DNA of 64,000 bases from Gemmata palustris. Lineage in GTDB: Bacteria > Planctomycetota > Planctomycetia > Gemmatales > Gemmataceae. Below the pieces are notes generated by a model. The model worked only from the letters and a program-made list of their open reading frames with translations, was not told the DNA's origin and did not search any database. Positions within the stretch are counted from its first letter, which is position 1; each line of letters begins with the position of its first letter. The translations under genes were made by a program, and so were the position numbers. Positions 34,568 through 42,958 of this stretch are shown one piece after another. Location: positions 3,472,001 through 3,536,000 of the forward strand of contig NZ_JAGKQQ010000001.1 of the NCBI RefSeq assembly GCF_017939745.1, read 5' to 3'.

Positions 34568-35385
34568 TGGCTCAGCTCATCGAAACGACGCTGTGGGAAG
34601 GCACCGACTTCAACGAGGACGGCGTCCTGCGTAACGTCGTGATCTTGGGTCAGCGCAGCAAGAACAAACGGGTTTACACGGACACCGCGATGCGTTCGGC
34701 CGTGCCGCTCTACGAGGGCGCCGAGGTTTACGACAACCACGGCAAGAAGGGCGAGAGCCGCGCCACACGGGAGCGCTACGGCCGGCTCCGCAACGTGCGG
34801 TTCGTCGAGTCGGAAAAGAAGGTCCGCGGCGACCTCGTGTACCTGAAGTCGCAGGCCCAACTCACCTCGATGCTCAAAGAGGACATCGAGCGCAAACTCA
34901 ACTTCTTCGGGCTGTCGCACGTTGCCGACGGCGATTTCTACATGAAGGACGGCGTGAAGATGGTCACCAACATCAGCAAGGTCACCTCCGTGGACGTCGT
35001 AAGCGGCCCGGCGACCGTCACGGGGCTTATGGAGCAAGCCGACACCATTGTGGTGGACATGTCGTCCGCGACTGACACCTTCTGCGAGTCCGTGCTCGCG
35101 GTCCTCAACGATGAGTCGCTCGACAACGCCGGCAAGAAGGCGAAGCTGCAAACGCTCGTCTCGTCGACGGCACCCGTGAAGGAGCAGACGGACGCGGACC
35201 CGGTCAAGTCGCTCACGGAACAGGTCGCGAGCCTGACCAAGACCGTCGCGGCGCTGCAGAAGCCGAAGAAGTATGTCACCGCGGCGAGCAGCACCGCAAC
35301 CACGCTCACCGAACAAACGGACGCCACACCCGTGGACGCGCCGCCCAAGGACAAAGCCGCTCTCAAGAAGTGGCTCCGCAGTTAA
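34567..35385 (+). CDS. prohead protease fused to scaffold-like C-terminus
   Basis: A 272-aa protein between portal and decoration/capsid genes, where maturation protease lies. Residues 1-160 (YDNHGKKGESRATRERYGRL, FFGLSHVADGDFYMKDGVK, VDVVSGPATVTGLME) are protease-like with His and Ser in plausible positions; residues 170-272 are Thr/Lys-rich and coiled-coil-like (VKSLTEQVASLTKTVAALQK), as in a scaffold. The active site is inferred. It is followed by an 18-bp palindrome. Confidence 0.7.
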   Translation: MAQLIETTLWEGTDFNEDGVLRNVVILGQRSKNKRVYTDTAMRSAVPLYEGAEVYDNHGKKGESRATRERYGRLRNVRFVESEKKVRGDLVYLKSQAQLTSMLKEDIERKLNFFGLSHVADGDFYMKDGVKMVTNISKVTSVDVVSGPATVTGLMEQADTIVVDMSSATDTFCESVLAVLNDESLDNAGKKAKLQTLVSSTAPVKEQTDADPVKSLTEQVASLTKTVAALQKPKKYVTAASSTATTLTEQTDATPVDAPPKDKAALKKWLRS

Positions 35386-35390
35386 CCAAC

Positions 35391-35408
35391 TGTCACGGCG
35401 CCGTGACA
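35391..35408. repeat. 18-bp perfect palindrome
   Basis: TGTCACGGC and GCCGTGACA without a loop, 6 bp after the protease stop and 32 bp before the decoration gene start. It may be an operator or an RNA processing stem. Confidence 0.7.
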
Positions 35409-35439
35409 ATCACCCGTTCATGCACAAGGAGCCGAACCC

Positions 35440-35946
35440 GTGGCAGACGCACTCTACAGCAACGCCGGGCGACTGATCGGCGGCAACGCTCGCGCGAAGC
35501 GCGTCGCGGGTACCGTCGCCAGTGCCATCTACGCCGGTGACTTCGTGGCGCTCGTGTCCTCGAAGGCGAGCCCCATCAGCGCGCTGGGCGACGCGGGCAC
35601 GCTGGCCCAGAACCAGGAACAGGCACACGACGTGTTCTTGGGTGTGGCGCTCGACGCCAAACTCGCGGGCGACACGCGAGACATCCTGATTGCCAGCGCG
35701 GGCGAGTGCAAGTACCCGTGCGCCGCGCTCGGCTCGGGCTCGGACATCGGCGCTTACGTCGGTCCGGCGGGCACCGGGTCCGGCGGTCTCGTGGGCGTGG
35801 CCGACCAGATCGTGGCCATCGTCGCAACGCCAAACCTGGCGTTCGGCCGCCTGTCGCGCGCAGCCGTGACCGGTGACACGTTCCTGTACTTCGAGCTCGC
35901 CGGCAACCTCACCACCACGCAAGCCGGTCCGCAGGCGATGGCGTAA
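35440..35946 (+). CDS. capsid decoration-like protein
   Basis: A 168-aa Gly/Ala/Ser-rich beta protein (IYAGDFVALVSSKASPISAL, DVFLGVALDAKLAGDTRDI, IVAIVATPNLAFGRLSRAAV). Composition and position before the major capsid gene resemble head decoration or DUF2190-like proteins. GTG start with GGAGCCG upstream. Function inferred from place. Confidence 0.55.
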   Translation: MADALYSNAGRLIGGNARAKRVAGTVASAIYAGDFVALVSSKASPISALGDAGTLAQNQEQAHDVFLGVALDAKLAGDTRDILIASAGECKYPCAALGSGSDIGAYVGPAGTGSGGLVGVADQIVAIVATPNLAFGRLSRAAVTGDTFLYFELAGNLTTTQAGPQAMA

Positions 35947-36016
35947 ACCGCTCACCCAGTTGTCAACCAGAAGTTGATGACTGCCCACCCCAACACACTG
36001 TTCCGAGGTACCTCCG

Positions 36017-37279
36017 ATGGCGTTCCTGGCCGATAAGCTCAAGAAGATTCTCGAGCAGAACATGAACGAGGGGCGCGGCCTGGCGGGGTACCGCGGGCAG
36101 TTGCGCGAGATGTTCGGCATCTCCGAAGACGACGACGGGCTGCCGCTCGTGAACCGAGGCGAGCGGCTCATCGACCCGCGCCACCTGGACGCGCGCGAGA
36201 TCGCAGTGACGTTCCTGGGGCGCAACGCCGGGCCGTCCGACGTGCGCCGGGCGTTCGCGCTCCGCGAGCAGTACGGCAGCTTCCAGGAGGCGGAAGGCGC
36301 GGTCGTGCTGCCCTCGCACTTCGCCAAGATCAGCGCGTTCACGGACACTGTAGCCGGGCTGGTCGATGCGCTCACGATGGAGGCGTACACCGCGCCCGAG
36401 TTCATCGGCGACTCGCTCATGGAAGTGAAGCAGGAGCGGGTGAACGGCGGGAAGATGATCGGCGTCATGAACGACGGCGGTGTGAGCGACAACCTGAACG
36501 ACGCCGAGCCGTACCCGACCGTGGGGCTAAAGGAAACCTACGTCGAGGTGCCCGATAACCAGCGATTCGGGAACGTGATCCAGCTCAACGAAAAGGTGTT
36601 CATCTACGACCGCACCGACATGATCGAGAGCGCGTGCAAGAGCGCTGGAACCGCGGTCGCGTACAAGAAGGAACAGCGCCAGGCGGACTGCGTGCTCGGG
36701 ATCACGAACACGTACAGCCGCGACGGGAACGCCGCGAACACGTACCTGACGACGAACGGCGAGATCCCGAACAACTACACGAACTCGAGCACGAACCAGC
36801 TCACCAACTACGCCAGCATCGACAGCGCGTTCCAGATCCTCGAAGGCAACACCGATCCCGGCACCGGGTTCGAGATCACCGTCGCCGCGCCGCAACTGCT
36901 CGTGATGCCGCAGCGCCAGATGAACCTCGAGAGCGTGCTGTACCCCGAGTTCATCCGCCGGGCGACGGACACCGGGAACACGCTCACGCAAACGCCCCGC
37001 AGTTTGGTGCGGCCCATCGCGCCCATCGTCGTGTCGCGCATCTGGTACAACCGGCTCATCGCGGCTTCCGTCAACACGACGAACGCGCCCGAGCGCTGGC
37101 ACATGGGCGACTTCAAGCGCGCCTTCCGCTACCGGCAGATCATCCCCTTCCAGGTCAACAGCGCCCCGCTCTCGAGCGAGGACGCGCGGCGCGACATCGT
37201 CGGCATCTGGGTCGCCCGGGAGCACGGCGTCCCCTTCGTGAAGGAGCCGCGATTCGTGTACCGCGGCACGAAGGAGTAA
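36017..37279 (+). CDS. phage major capsid protein
   Basis: A 420-aa capsid protein. An N-terminal helical section (MAFLADKLKKILEQNMNEG) is followed by the beta-rich HK97-like body: QNMNEGRGLAG, VNGGKMIGVMNDGGVSDN, GNVIQLNEKVFIYDRTDMIE, AAPQLLVMPQRQMNLESVL, APERWHMGDFKRAFRYRQII. Size and position suit the major capsid of small siphoviruses. Its TAA stop (37277-37279) is also the left target duplication of an inserted 88-bp element. Confidence 0.82.
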   Translation: MAFLADKLKKILEQNMNEGRGLAGYRGQLREMFGISEDDDGLPLVNRGERLIDPRHLDAREIAVTFLGRNAGPSDVRRAFALREQYGSFQEAEGAVVLPSHFAKISAFTDTVAGLVDALTMEAYTAPEFIGDSLMEVKQERVNGGKMIGVMNDGGVSDNLNDAEPYPTVGLKETYVEVPDNQRFGNVIQLNEKVFIYDRTDMIESACKSAGTAVAYKKEQRQADCVLGITNTYSRDGNAANTYLTTNGEIPNNYTNSSTNQLTNYASIDSAFQILEGNTDPGTGFEITVAAPQLLVMPQRQMNLESVLYPEFIRRATDTGNTLTQTPRSLVRPIAPIVVSRIWYNRLIAASVNTTNAPERWHMGDFKRAFRYRQIIPFQVNSAPLSSEDARRDIVGIWVAREHGVPFVKEPRFVYRGTKE

Positions 37280-37367
37280 GTGACTGTCCCATATGTGCGA
37301 AAAAGCCTGAGAAATCGTGGGTGACAACTCGAAAATACGGCGATTTCGAGGCATATGGGACAGTCAC
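37280..37367. mobile_element. 88-bp MITE-like insertion
   Basis: Perfect 16-bp terminal inverted repeats GTGACTGTCCCATATG / CATATGGGACAGTCAC, flanked by TAA on both sides (37277-37279, 37368-37370). The interior has a further imperfect stem (CTCGAAAAT...ATTTCGAG) and no coding capacity. The 3-bp TAA duplication recalls IS5-group elements. Confidence 0.8.
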
Positions 37368-37432
37368 TAACGACCCGTAAGCCGAATTCGCCGGACATGG
37401 CAGATCTGCCACCACCGGCGCGGAGCCGCACT

Positions 37433-37648
37433 ATGCCGACCGTCGCCGAGAACCTGAACACCACCATCGCGGGGTACGCCACGGCGCTCGCGGCCGACTC
37501 GGTCAACCCGCAGCCCACGTACACGCTCGACGGCAAGACCGTGAGCCGCAACGAGTGGCGAGAGGGGCTCGCCCGGCTCATCACCGCGCTGCAGAAGACC
37601 GTCAACGCTCAGTCCCCCTACGTGGTGTCCACGAAGATGGTGCTCTGA
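37433..37648 (+). CDS. small prophage head protein
   Basis: A 71-aa helical protein (MPTVAENLNTTIAGYATALA; SRNEWREGLARLITALQKTV) with no recognised family. It sits where a head-tail connector adaptor is expected and its stop overlaps the next ATG (TGATG), so translation is coupled. Confidence 0.55.
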   Translation: MPTVAENLNTTIAGYATALAADSVNPQPTYTLDGKTVSRNEWREGLARLITALQKTVNAQSPYVVSTKMVL

Positions 37649-38124
37649 TGGCACTGGACCTGTCCCGTGACTACCTGCTCATCGACGACCCGCTCACGCT
37701 GGGCATCGCCTCGAAGAAGGGCGAGTCGTGTTGGGCGGACGTGTCGCGCGTGCAGTACGTGCAACGCAACGAGATGACGAAAGAGGACCTCCGGCGCGCG
37801 CAGGACAACAACCCGAACCTGCTCCAGAAGGACGCGACCGTCTTCCACATGTGGACGGCTCAGCTCCGGGGAATCGCTCCCGCCTCGGTCGCTCCGTCGG
37901 GCGTGCTGGTGCCGAAGATCGGGGACAAGATCACTGACGGAGTGCTGACCTGGTTCGAGCCACCCGACGGCTCGCCGGCGGTCCCCGCGACCTACGCCGA
38001 CGCGGGCTACGACGAGTTCTCCGTGTGGGTTGTAGACTCGGTCCGGGTCGTGGACCGGGACGCGAACGGGCCGCAGCGGTACCGGGTCGTCGCGATCAAA
38101 CGCCACGGAGCGCAGATCCTGTGA
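37648..38124 (+). CDS. head-completion-like protein
   Basis: A 158-aa protein, coupled to both neighbours (overlapping ATG and GTGA). It contains FSVWVVDSVRVVDRDANGPQ near the C-terminus and IGDKITDGVLTWFEPPDGS, a beta-rich head-to-tail joining pattern. Family inferred from position between capsid and tail. Confidence 0.55.
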   Translation: MALDLSRDYLLIDDPLTLGIASKKGESCWADVSRVQYVQRNEMTKEDLRRAQDNNPNLLQKDATVFHMWTAQLRGIAPASVAPSGVLVPKIGDKITDGVLTWFEPPDGSPAVPATYADAGYDEFSVWVVDSVRVVDRDANGPQRYRVVAIKRHGAQIL

Positions 38125-38573
38125 GTGTGCTCAACGACATCCTCGACGCGGTCGTTGCCGATCACAAGGCGGCGAAACTCAAGATCGGCACCGAGTGCCT
38201 CCGCGTGGTGAAGCGCAAGCTCCCGAAGAAAGAAGAGGGCGTCGACGATCACTTCCAGGTGACGATCAGCGCCGCGGAGCAGGCGGACCAGATCGTCCGC
38301 ATCGCGTTCGGGAACGTGTTCAAGGTCGGGTACCGGGTGGAGATGACTCTCATCACCCCGAACGACCGAGACCAGTTGACGAACATCGACACCATCGCGG
38401 CCTGGCGCGAGGCCACCCGCGCGCGGTACATGAAGCCGAACCCGATCGCGGTGAGCGCGGTGAAGCAGGTGGAGATCATCGACAGCCTGTTCCTGGACCG
38501 CTCGACGCTCGCCGACGGCTACGACTTCGACCAGATCGCGCTACAGATTTACACCTTCGAGAGGCGCTCATGA
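38121..38573 (+). CDS. tail completion/head-tail connector-like protein
   Basis: A 150-aa protein starting at a GTG overlapping the previous stop. VEMTLITPNDRDQLTNIDTI and DGYDFDQIALQIYTFERRS suggest a minor tail or neck protein. No family is certain. Strict overlap with the next ATG by 4 bp. Confidence 0.5.
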   Translation: MSVLNDILDAVVADHKAAKLKIGTECLRVVKRKLPKKEEGVDDHFQVTISAAEQADQIVRIAFGNVFKVGYRVEMTLITPNDRDQLTNIDTIAAWREATRARYMKPNPIAVSAVKQVEIIDSLFLDRSTLADGYDFDQIALQIYTFERRS

Positions 38574-38950
38574 GCATCACGCACACGGTCAGTCAGGTTT
38601 GGGGCGCCGGCTCGAGCCAGGTCGCCGTTCAGAGCACGAAGACGGGGAGCGTGGAACAGAACTCGTCGCTCACCCTGGGAACCGTCACCAACCAGGCGGT
38701 GGACCTGCAGTGGGCGCAGGCGAAACTGCTGTCCGTCTTCATCAAAACGGACCTCGACTGCACGCTGAAAATCAACAGTTCCGGGAGTCCCACGGACACC
38801 ATCACCCTCGCGGCCGGGGTGCCGTTCGTGTGGCTCAAGGGTTCCGGCGTGCCGTACCCGTTCACCGGAACCGCGGGCGCTGTGACTACGGCGTTCGTCA
38901 CGACCACGGCGGCGACCAACATCGAAATCCGCGTACTCCTGGACCTGTAA
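38570..38950 (+). CDS. prophage structural protein, paralogue A
   Basis: A 126-aa beta-rich protein (MSITHTVSQVWGAGSSQVAV; GVPFVWLKGSGVPYPFTGTA; TTAATNIEIRVLLDL). The last third resembles the next protein (TGATSIDVTVVIVGSTL) in layout, with the same WL/WF-x-G segment before it. Possibly a duplicated decoration or tail-associated unit. Confidence 0.5.
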   Translation: MSITHTVSQVWGAGSSQVAVQSTKTGSVEQNSSLTLGTVTNQAVDLQWAQAKLLSVFIKTDLDCTLKINSSGSPTDTITLAAGVPFVWLKGSGVPYPFTGTAGAVTTAFVTTTAATNIEIRVLLDL

Positions 38951-39444
38951 TGCCGCTCTCGTCGTTCAACCTGCTCGCGAACAACACGTTCGCCTTCACG
39001 AAGACCGTCACCGACTGGGCGGATCTCGCGCAGGGCGACAACCAGGTCACGTTCAACCTCTCGGGGCTGGACGTCGCCGCGTGGAACCAGGCGTATGCCG
39101 CGGTGCTCACGATCGCGTCCGCGGGTTCGACCACCGTCGACCTGAAGAGCTTCACCAACCTCGCGGGCGAGTCCGTGGCGCTGACCAAGGCGCTCGGGAT
39201 CGTGGTGAAGGTCGAGGGGACGTCGGGCGTGCTCAAGATCACCCCGGGCGCGAGCAACGGGCTCGTGTGGTTCGCGGGCGCGACCGACGGCCACGTGCTC
39301 CGCGCGGGCGAGTCGTTCTGTCAGGCGGGCGACCCCGCGGGCAGCGGCATCACCGTGGACGCGACCCACAAGACGATGACGTTCGCGAACACCGGGGCAA
39401 CATCCATCGACGTCACGGTTGTGATCGTCGGCAGCACCTTGTGA
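38950..39444 (+). CDS. prophage structural protein, paralogue B
   Basis: A 164-aa beta-rich protein, starting within the TAATG overlap with the previous gene. LKITPGASNGLVWFAGATDG and FANTGATSIDVTVVIVGSTL mirror the C-terminal half of the preceding protein. Role in virion, exact place unknown. Confidence 0.5.
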   Translation: MPLSSFNLLANNTFAFTKTVTDWADLAQGDNQVTFNLSGLDVAAWNQAYAAVLTIASAGSTTVDLKSFTNLAGESVALTKALGIVVKVEGTSGVLKITPGASNGLVWFAGATDGHVLRAGESFCQAGDPAGSGITVDATHKTMTFANTGATSIDVTVVIVGSTL

Positions 39445-39454
39445 GGTAACAGCC

Positions 39455-39832
39455 GTGGCAGACAACTGGATCAGCGGGAACAACAGCTACGTGAGGCTCG
39501 GCGCTCAGTCTTACGAGTTCGGCAAGTGGCGGCTGCCGGTCGAGGGCGGGGTGAAGAAGTTCTTCGCGTTCGGCCACAACTTCCAGCGCACCACCGCGGG
39601 CGGGGTCGCGGCCACACCCGTGGTCGATGGCGCCTACAACGCCGGCAACATGCCCCTGACCGTGAACGCGCTGTACGAGCTTCACCTGGGGTTCGCGGCG
39701 GGCATCGAGCTCGCCCTGAACGCGCGCCTCTCGAGCGTGGAATACTCCGCCGAGATCAGCGCCGGCGGCGACCCCGGAATGGTGTCCTGCACCTTCGAGA
39801 GCGATGGCGAGTTCAGCATCATCTTCACGTAA
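39455..39832 (+). CDS. major tail protein candidate
   Basis: A 125-aa protein starting GTG (ADNWISGNNSYVRLG). FGKWRLPVEGGVKKFFAFGH and YSAEISAGGDPGMVSCTFES fit the small beta-barrel tail-tube proteins, and position before the tail-chaperone frameshift pair supports it. It is short for a tail tube. Confidence 0.55.
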   Translation: MADNWISGNNSYVRLGAQSYEFGKWRLPVEGGVKKFFAFGHNFQRTTAGGVAATPVVDGAYNAGNMPLTVNALYELHLGFAAGIELALNARLSSVEYSAEISAGGDPGMVSCTFESDGEFSIIFT

Positions 39833-39845
39833 CAGGCGGGACCAC

Positions 39846-40316
39846 ATGAGCGAGCGAAGCGCGGCCCTGGGCATCAAAGGGCCGCCCAAGACCATCGAGC
39901 ACAACGGCAAGACCTTCACCGTGGCACCGGTGCTCACGCAGGGCACCATGCTCGCGGTGGAACAGAAACTGTACGACCGCGCGAAGGCGGCGCTACTCGA
40001 GTTGCGCGACGTGTACCCGGAAGCGGAGTACGTGAAGCGTGCCGATGAATTGCGTAAGCAGCGCGAGGACGGATACTACTCGTTCGAGTCCGAGCGCACG
40101 ATGGAGTTCCTGCAGACCACGCAAGGCACCGTAGTCCTGCTCTCGTGCATGATGTCCGCCGACAGCGGCGAGATCATGGACCTGCTCACGCACAAATCAC
40201 AGCAGGTGAAGGAGATTCTGAACGAGGCAATGGAGGACTCGTTCCCGGTGGACAAACGCCCAAAAGCCAAAGCCCCGGCGCCGAACCTGGCGCGCCGCAA
40301 CCGGGGCAGGTCGTAA
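39846..40316 (+). CDS. tail assembly chaperone (gpG-like)
   Basis: A 156-aa protein analogous to lambda gpG, located before the tape measure. Mostly helical and charged, ending KRPKAKAPAPNLARRNRGRS. Codons CCA-AAA at 40260-40265 are part of a C-CCA-AAA slippery heptamer, so a fraction of ribosomes should continue in the -1 frame (next feature). Confidence 0.75.
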   Translation: MSERSAALGIKGPPKTIEHNGKTFTVAPVLTQGTMLAVEQKLYDRAKAALLELRDVYPEAEYVKRADELRKQREDGYYSFESERTMEFLQTTQGTVVLLSCMMSADSGEIMDLLTHKSQQVKEILNEAMEDSFPVDKRPKAKAPAPNLARRNRGRS

Positions 40317-40603
40317 CGCAGGGCGTACTCACCGCGCAGTTCGCGGTCCTGGTGAGTGAGTTTGAACTCACCCTCCCCGAGATCTACGACCTCACCGCGC
40401 GCCAGATCCACAGCGTGTACTTCCACCCGCGCGACAAGGACGGGGTGATTCAGGGTCCGGCACCCGTGAGCGCTCCGGCGGACGATCGCACGAAACTGAC
40501 CCAGCTGCTCGCGATGTCGCAGATCTTCCACATGAAGCCCGAGGACGTGGAGCGGGTCAAACAGCGCCTGGAGGCCCTCAACAGTGGCGTACAGCACCAA
40601 TGA
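39846..40603 (+). CDS. tail assembly chaperone fusion (gpG-T-like), -1 frameshift product
   Basis: Reading 39846-40265 in frame, then from 40265 in the -1 frame to 40603, gives a protein of about 252 residues: 140 shared with the short product plus 112 new ones (SQSPGAEPGAPQPGQVVTQG, TAQFAVLVSEFELTLPEIYD, MKPEDVERVKQRLEALNSG). Lambda-like phages use the same arrangement for gpG and gpG-T. The extension ends 20 bp after the start of the tape measure gene. Confidence 0.75.
40259..40265 (+). promoter_or_regulatory. -1 ribosomal slippery heptamer CCCAAAA
   Basis: C-CCA-AAA with the gpG-like reading frame exactly on CCA-AAA, the canonical X-XXY-YYZ form. The downstream frame is open for 112 codons. 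Confidence 0.8.
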
Positions 40604-41819
40604 CCTGCTCGTGATCTTGAACCGGCAGGTGGGCGACGTGCGGGGCATCCTGCGCACGCTCACGCCGCTGGTCGGCCGCATCTCCGGGCAACTGAAGGAC
40701 ATGAAGGCGGGCGGGCCGGGCGCGCCCCCGGGACCGAAGAAGCGCGCCCCCAGTTTCTTCTCGCAACTCCAGTACGGGCTCAAGAGCACGCTCAAGGCGA
40801 TCGGGACCATCAGCGCCGTCGTGGCCGGCATCATCGGGGCGGTCACGGCGCTGCCCCTCGCGCTGGCGAGCATCGTCAAAGTCGCCGCCTCGTTCGTCCG
40901 GGCACTGAACCCGTACCTCGTCGAACAGTACGAGCGCGAGGTACAGAACCTGCGCGCCACGATCGGGTACGGGCTGGTGCCGATCGTCCAGTACGCGACC
41001 AAGGCGGTCCGCGACTGGGCGGGGATTCTTCTGCCGTCCATCCAGATGCTGCGCCCCCTCGTGGAGCGCATCAGCGCCGCGGTGTCCGGCGTGTTCCTCG
41101 GCGCGGTGCGGACCGTGGCGCGAGTGATGGAAGGGTTCGCGAAGGTACTGACCCCGCTCGTCGGGACGATCGAAAGTAACATGGCTGCCTGGGGGGCGCT
41201 CCTGGAAGTGATCGCGTCCGTGGTCGCCGTCGCCGTCGAGTTCGGCGGGGCGATTCAACTGTGGGTCACGTTGTCGAATAGCTACGCGGACGGGCTCAAA
41301 CGCCTCATCACCGCGGTCACCATCCTCACCGCGCGCCTCATCGGGGCGCTGGGCGGGGCCGACGCCTTGAAGAAGTTCCGGGACTCGCTCGGGGACGCCA
41401 TCGAGAGCCGCAAGAACCCGAAGCGCGGGCTCCTGGCGGCACCCACGGATGCGGGGGTCAGCGGTATCGAGGACATCGCCCGGAAGATGAGCGAGCGCGC
41501 CTTCGCCGCGACCGCCGGGGCCGGGAACACGCAGAAGAGCGAAACCGAGTTCCTGGAAGACATCTTCAAGACCGTGGGCGAGATCCAGAAGGAGCCGATC
41601 AAGAACCTGCCCCAGATCATTTCCGACGGCGTCCGGGACGGCATCCGGGCGGCCGCGGCCGCGGAGTTCCAGCGCAGCCCCGCGGGTCAGGGACTGGCAT
41701 TCGTGCGCGACGAGTCTGCGGGACTGGGCGATAAGGCGCTCACCGCGGTGGGCGACCTGTACCGCGACGGGCGCGCCTGGTTCAACCGGCGCACCCACAC
41801 CGCATTAGGGGGCAACTGA
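40584..41819 (+). CDS. tape measure protein candidate
   Basis: A 411-aa protein after the chaperone pair. Long hydrophobic helical stretches (LKSTLKAIGTISAVVAGIIG, MEGFAKVLTPLVGTIESN) and Ala-rich helices. Tape measure length sets tail length; 411 residues predicts a short tail of about 60 nm if the usual 1.5 Å per residue applies. GTG start, 20 bp overlap with the previous frame. Confidence 0.65.
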   Translation: MAYSTNDLLVILNRQVGDVRGILRTLTPLVGRISGQLKDMKAGGPGAPPGPKKRAPSFFSQLQYGLKSTLKAIGTISAVVAGIIGAVTALPLALASIVKVAASFVRALNPYLVEQYEREVQNLRATIGYGLVPIVQYATKAVRDWAGILLPSIQMLRPLVERISAAVSGVFLGAVRTVARVMEGFAKVLTPLVGTIESNMAAWGALLEVIASVVAVAVEFGGAIQLWVTLSNSYADGLKRLITAVTILTARLIGALGGADALKKFRDSLGDAIESRKNPKRGLLAAPTDAGVSGIEDIARKMSERAFAATAGAGNTQKSETEFLEDIFKTVGEIQKEPIKNLPQIISDGVRDGIRAAAAAEFQRSPAGQGLAFVRDESAGLGDKALTAVGDLYRDGRAWFNRRTHTALGGN

Positions 41820-42958
41820 TGGCTCTGAACCTGCTGGAACTGACGGACAACGGCGGCGGCGGGATGGTCACCGCCATCACCCAGGAGGAGGGCGGCGCGG
41901 AGGTCCCGTACCGGTACCCGCCGGCGGCGAGCGACACCCCCCCAACCGTGGCGGCAATCTCCTCCGTGTTCGACTACTTCACGGGCGGGGTGAACAACCT
42001 GGAACCCAAGGTCGTCGGCAGCGGGACGAACAACGCGGGCAAGATCGACCGCACACTCCCGCCGGTTCACCCGTTCCGCCCTGAGCTGAGCGCCGCCGGC
42101 GTCACGGGCATGGTGGGCGTGGGCCAGCAGTTCCCGGGCACCTCGGTGCAGGTGTTCGGGTTGCCGCCTGTGACGGACCAGTTCCCGCTGTACGCCCAGT
42201 ACGACTACAAGGTGCGGTTCGCCAAGCGCCCGTACTTCCTGCTCCCCAACGAGAAGATCAACGTCACCAACGGCACGTACTTCAAGCCCGACGGGACGAG
42301 CGTGAGCTACCTGTACGCCGACGAGTGGCGGCGGTTCACGAGCACGACCCGGGTGCCATCCAACGACTTCGCGAACGCGACGACGGGGATGATGACGTTC
42401 CGGACAGACACCGCAGCCGATCCCGACTCGTTCCCGTACCCGAACACCGTGTTCATGAGCCTGCAGAACAGCGTCATCGAAATCACGTGGTACCAGGTGC
42501 CGTACCGCTACCTGCTCGACTTCGGGACCCAGCGCAGCTACCTCACGCGCTTCGTCAGCACCGTGAACCAGAGCGACTGGAACGGCTACGCGGCGGGCTC
42601 GCTCCTGTACCTCGGCGCGACGCCCACGAGCTACCTCCCCGCGTCGCCGAAGATCCAGAAACTGTTGAACGCGCTCGCGGTGGGGCTGGACCAGAACCTG
42701 CTCTGTAACGTAAAGCTGCGGTTCCTCCACACGGCGCGAGTGGGCACCGACGTGCCGCAATCCTCGCACGCGCTCCTGACGAACAAGAACAACGTCGCGG
42801 CGGGCCATAACTGCTTGCCGAACTTCGCGGACCGGAAGTTCTACTACGCGGTGGGCGAGGGCGCGACGGAGCCCGTGAAGAAGGCCACGTTCGAGTCGTT
42901 CCCGTTCCAGTTGTTTTTCACCGACCCGATGCTCTCGCAACCGGCAGGGCCGATATGA
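41819..42958 (+). CDS. distal tail protein
   Basis: A 379-aa protein starting within the TGATG overlap of the tape measure stop. It has beta-rich segments (YAQYDYKVRFAKRPYFLLPN, VSYLYADEWRRFTSTTRV, NSVIEITWYQVPYRYLLDFG). Not a recognised family; position suggests baseplate or tail tip. Confidence 0.55.
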   Translation: MALNLLELTDNGGGGMVTAITQEEGGAEVPYRYPPAASDTPPTVAAISSVFDYFTGGVNNLEPKVVGSGTNNAGKIDRTLPPVHPFRPELSAAGVTGMVGVGQQFPGTSVQVFGLPPVTDQFPLYAQYDYKVRFAKRPYFLLPNEKINVTNGTYFKPDGTSVSYLYADEWRRFTSTTRVPSNDFANATTGMMTFRTDTAADPDSFPYPNTVFMSLQNSVIEITWYQVPYRYLLDFGTQRSYLTRFVSTVNQSDWNGYAAGSLLYLGATPTSYLPASPKIQKLLNALAVGLDQNLLCNVKLRFLHTARVGTDVPQSSHALLTNKNNVAAGHNCLPNFADRKFYYAVGEGATEPVKKATFESFPFQLFFTDPMLSQPAGPI

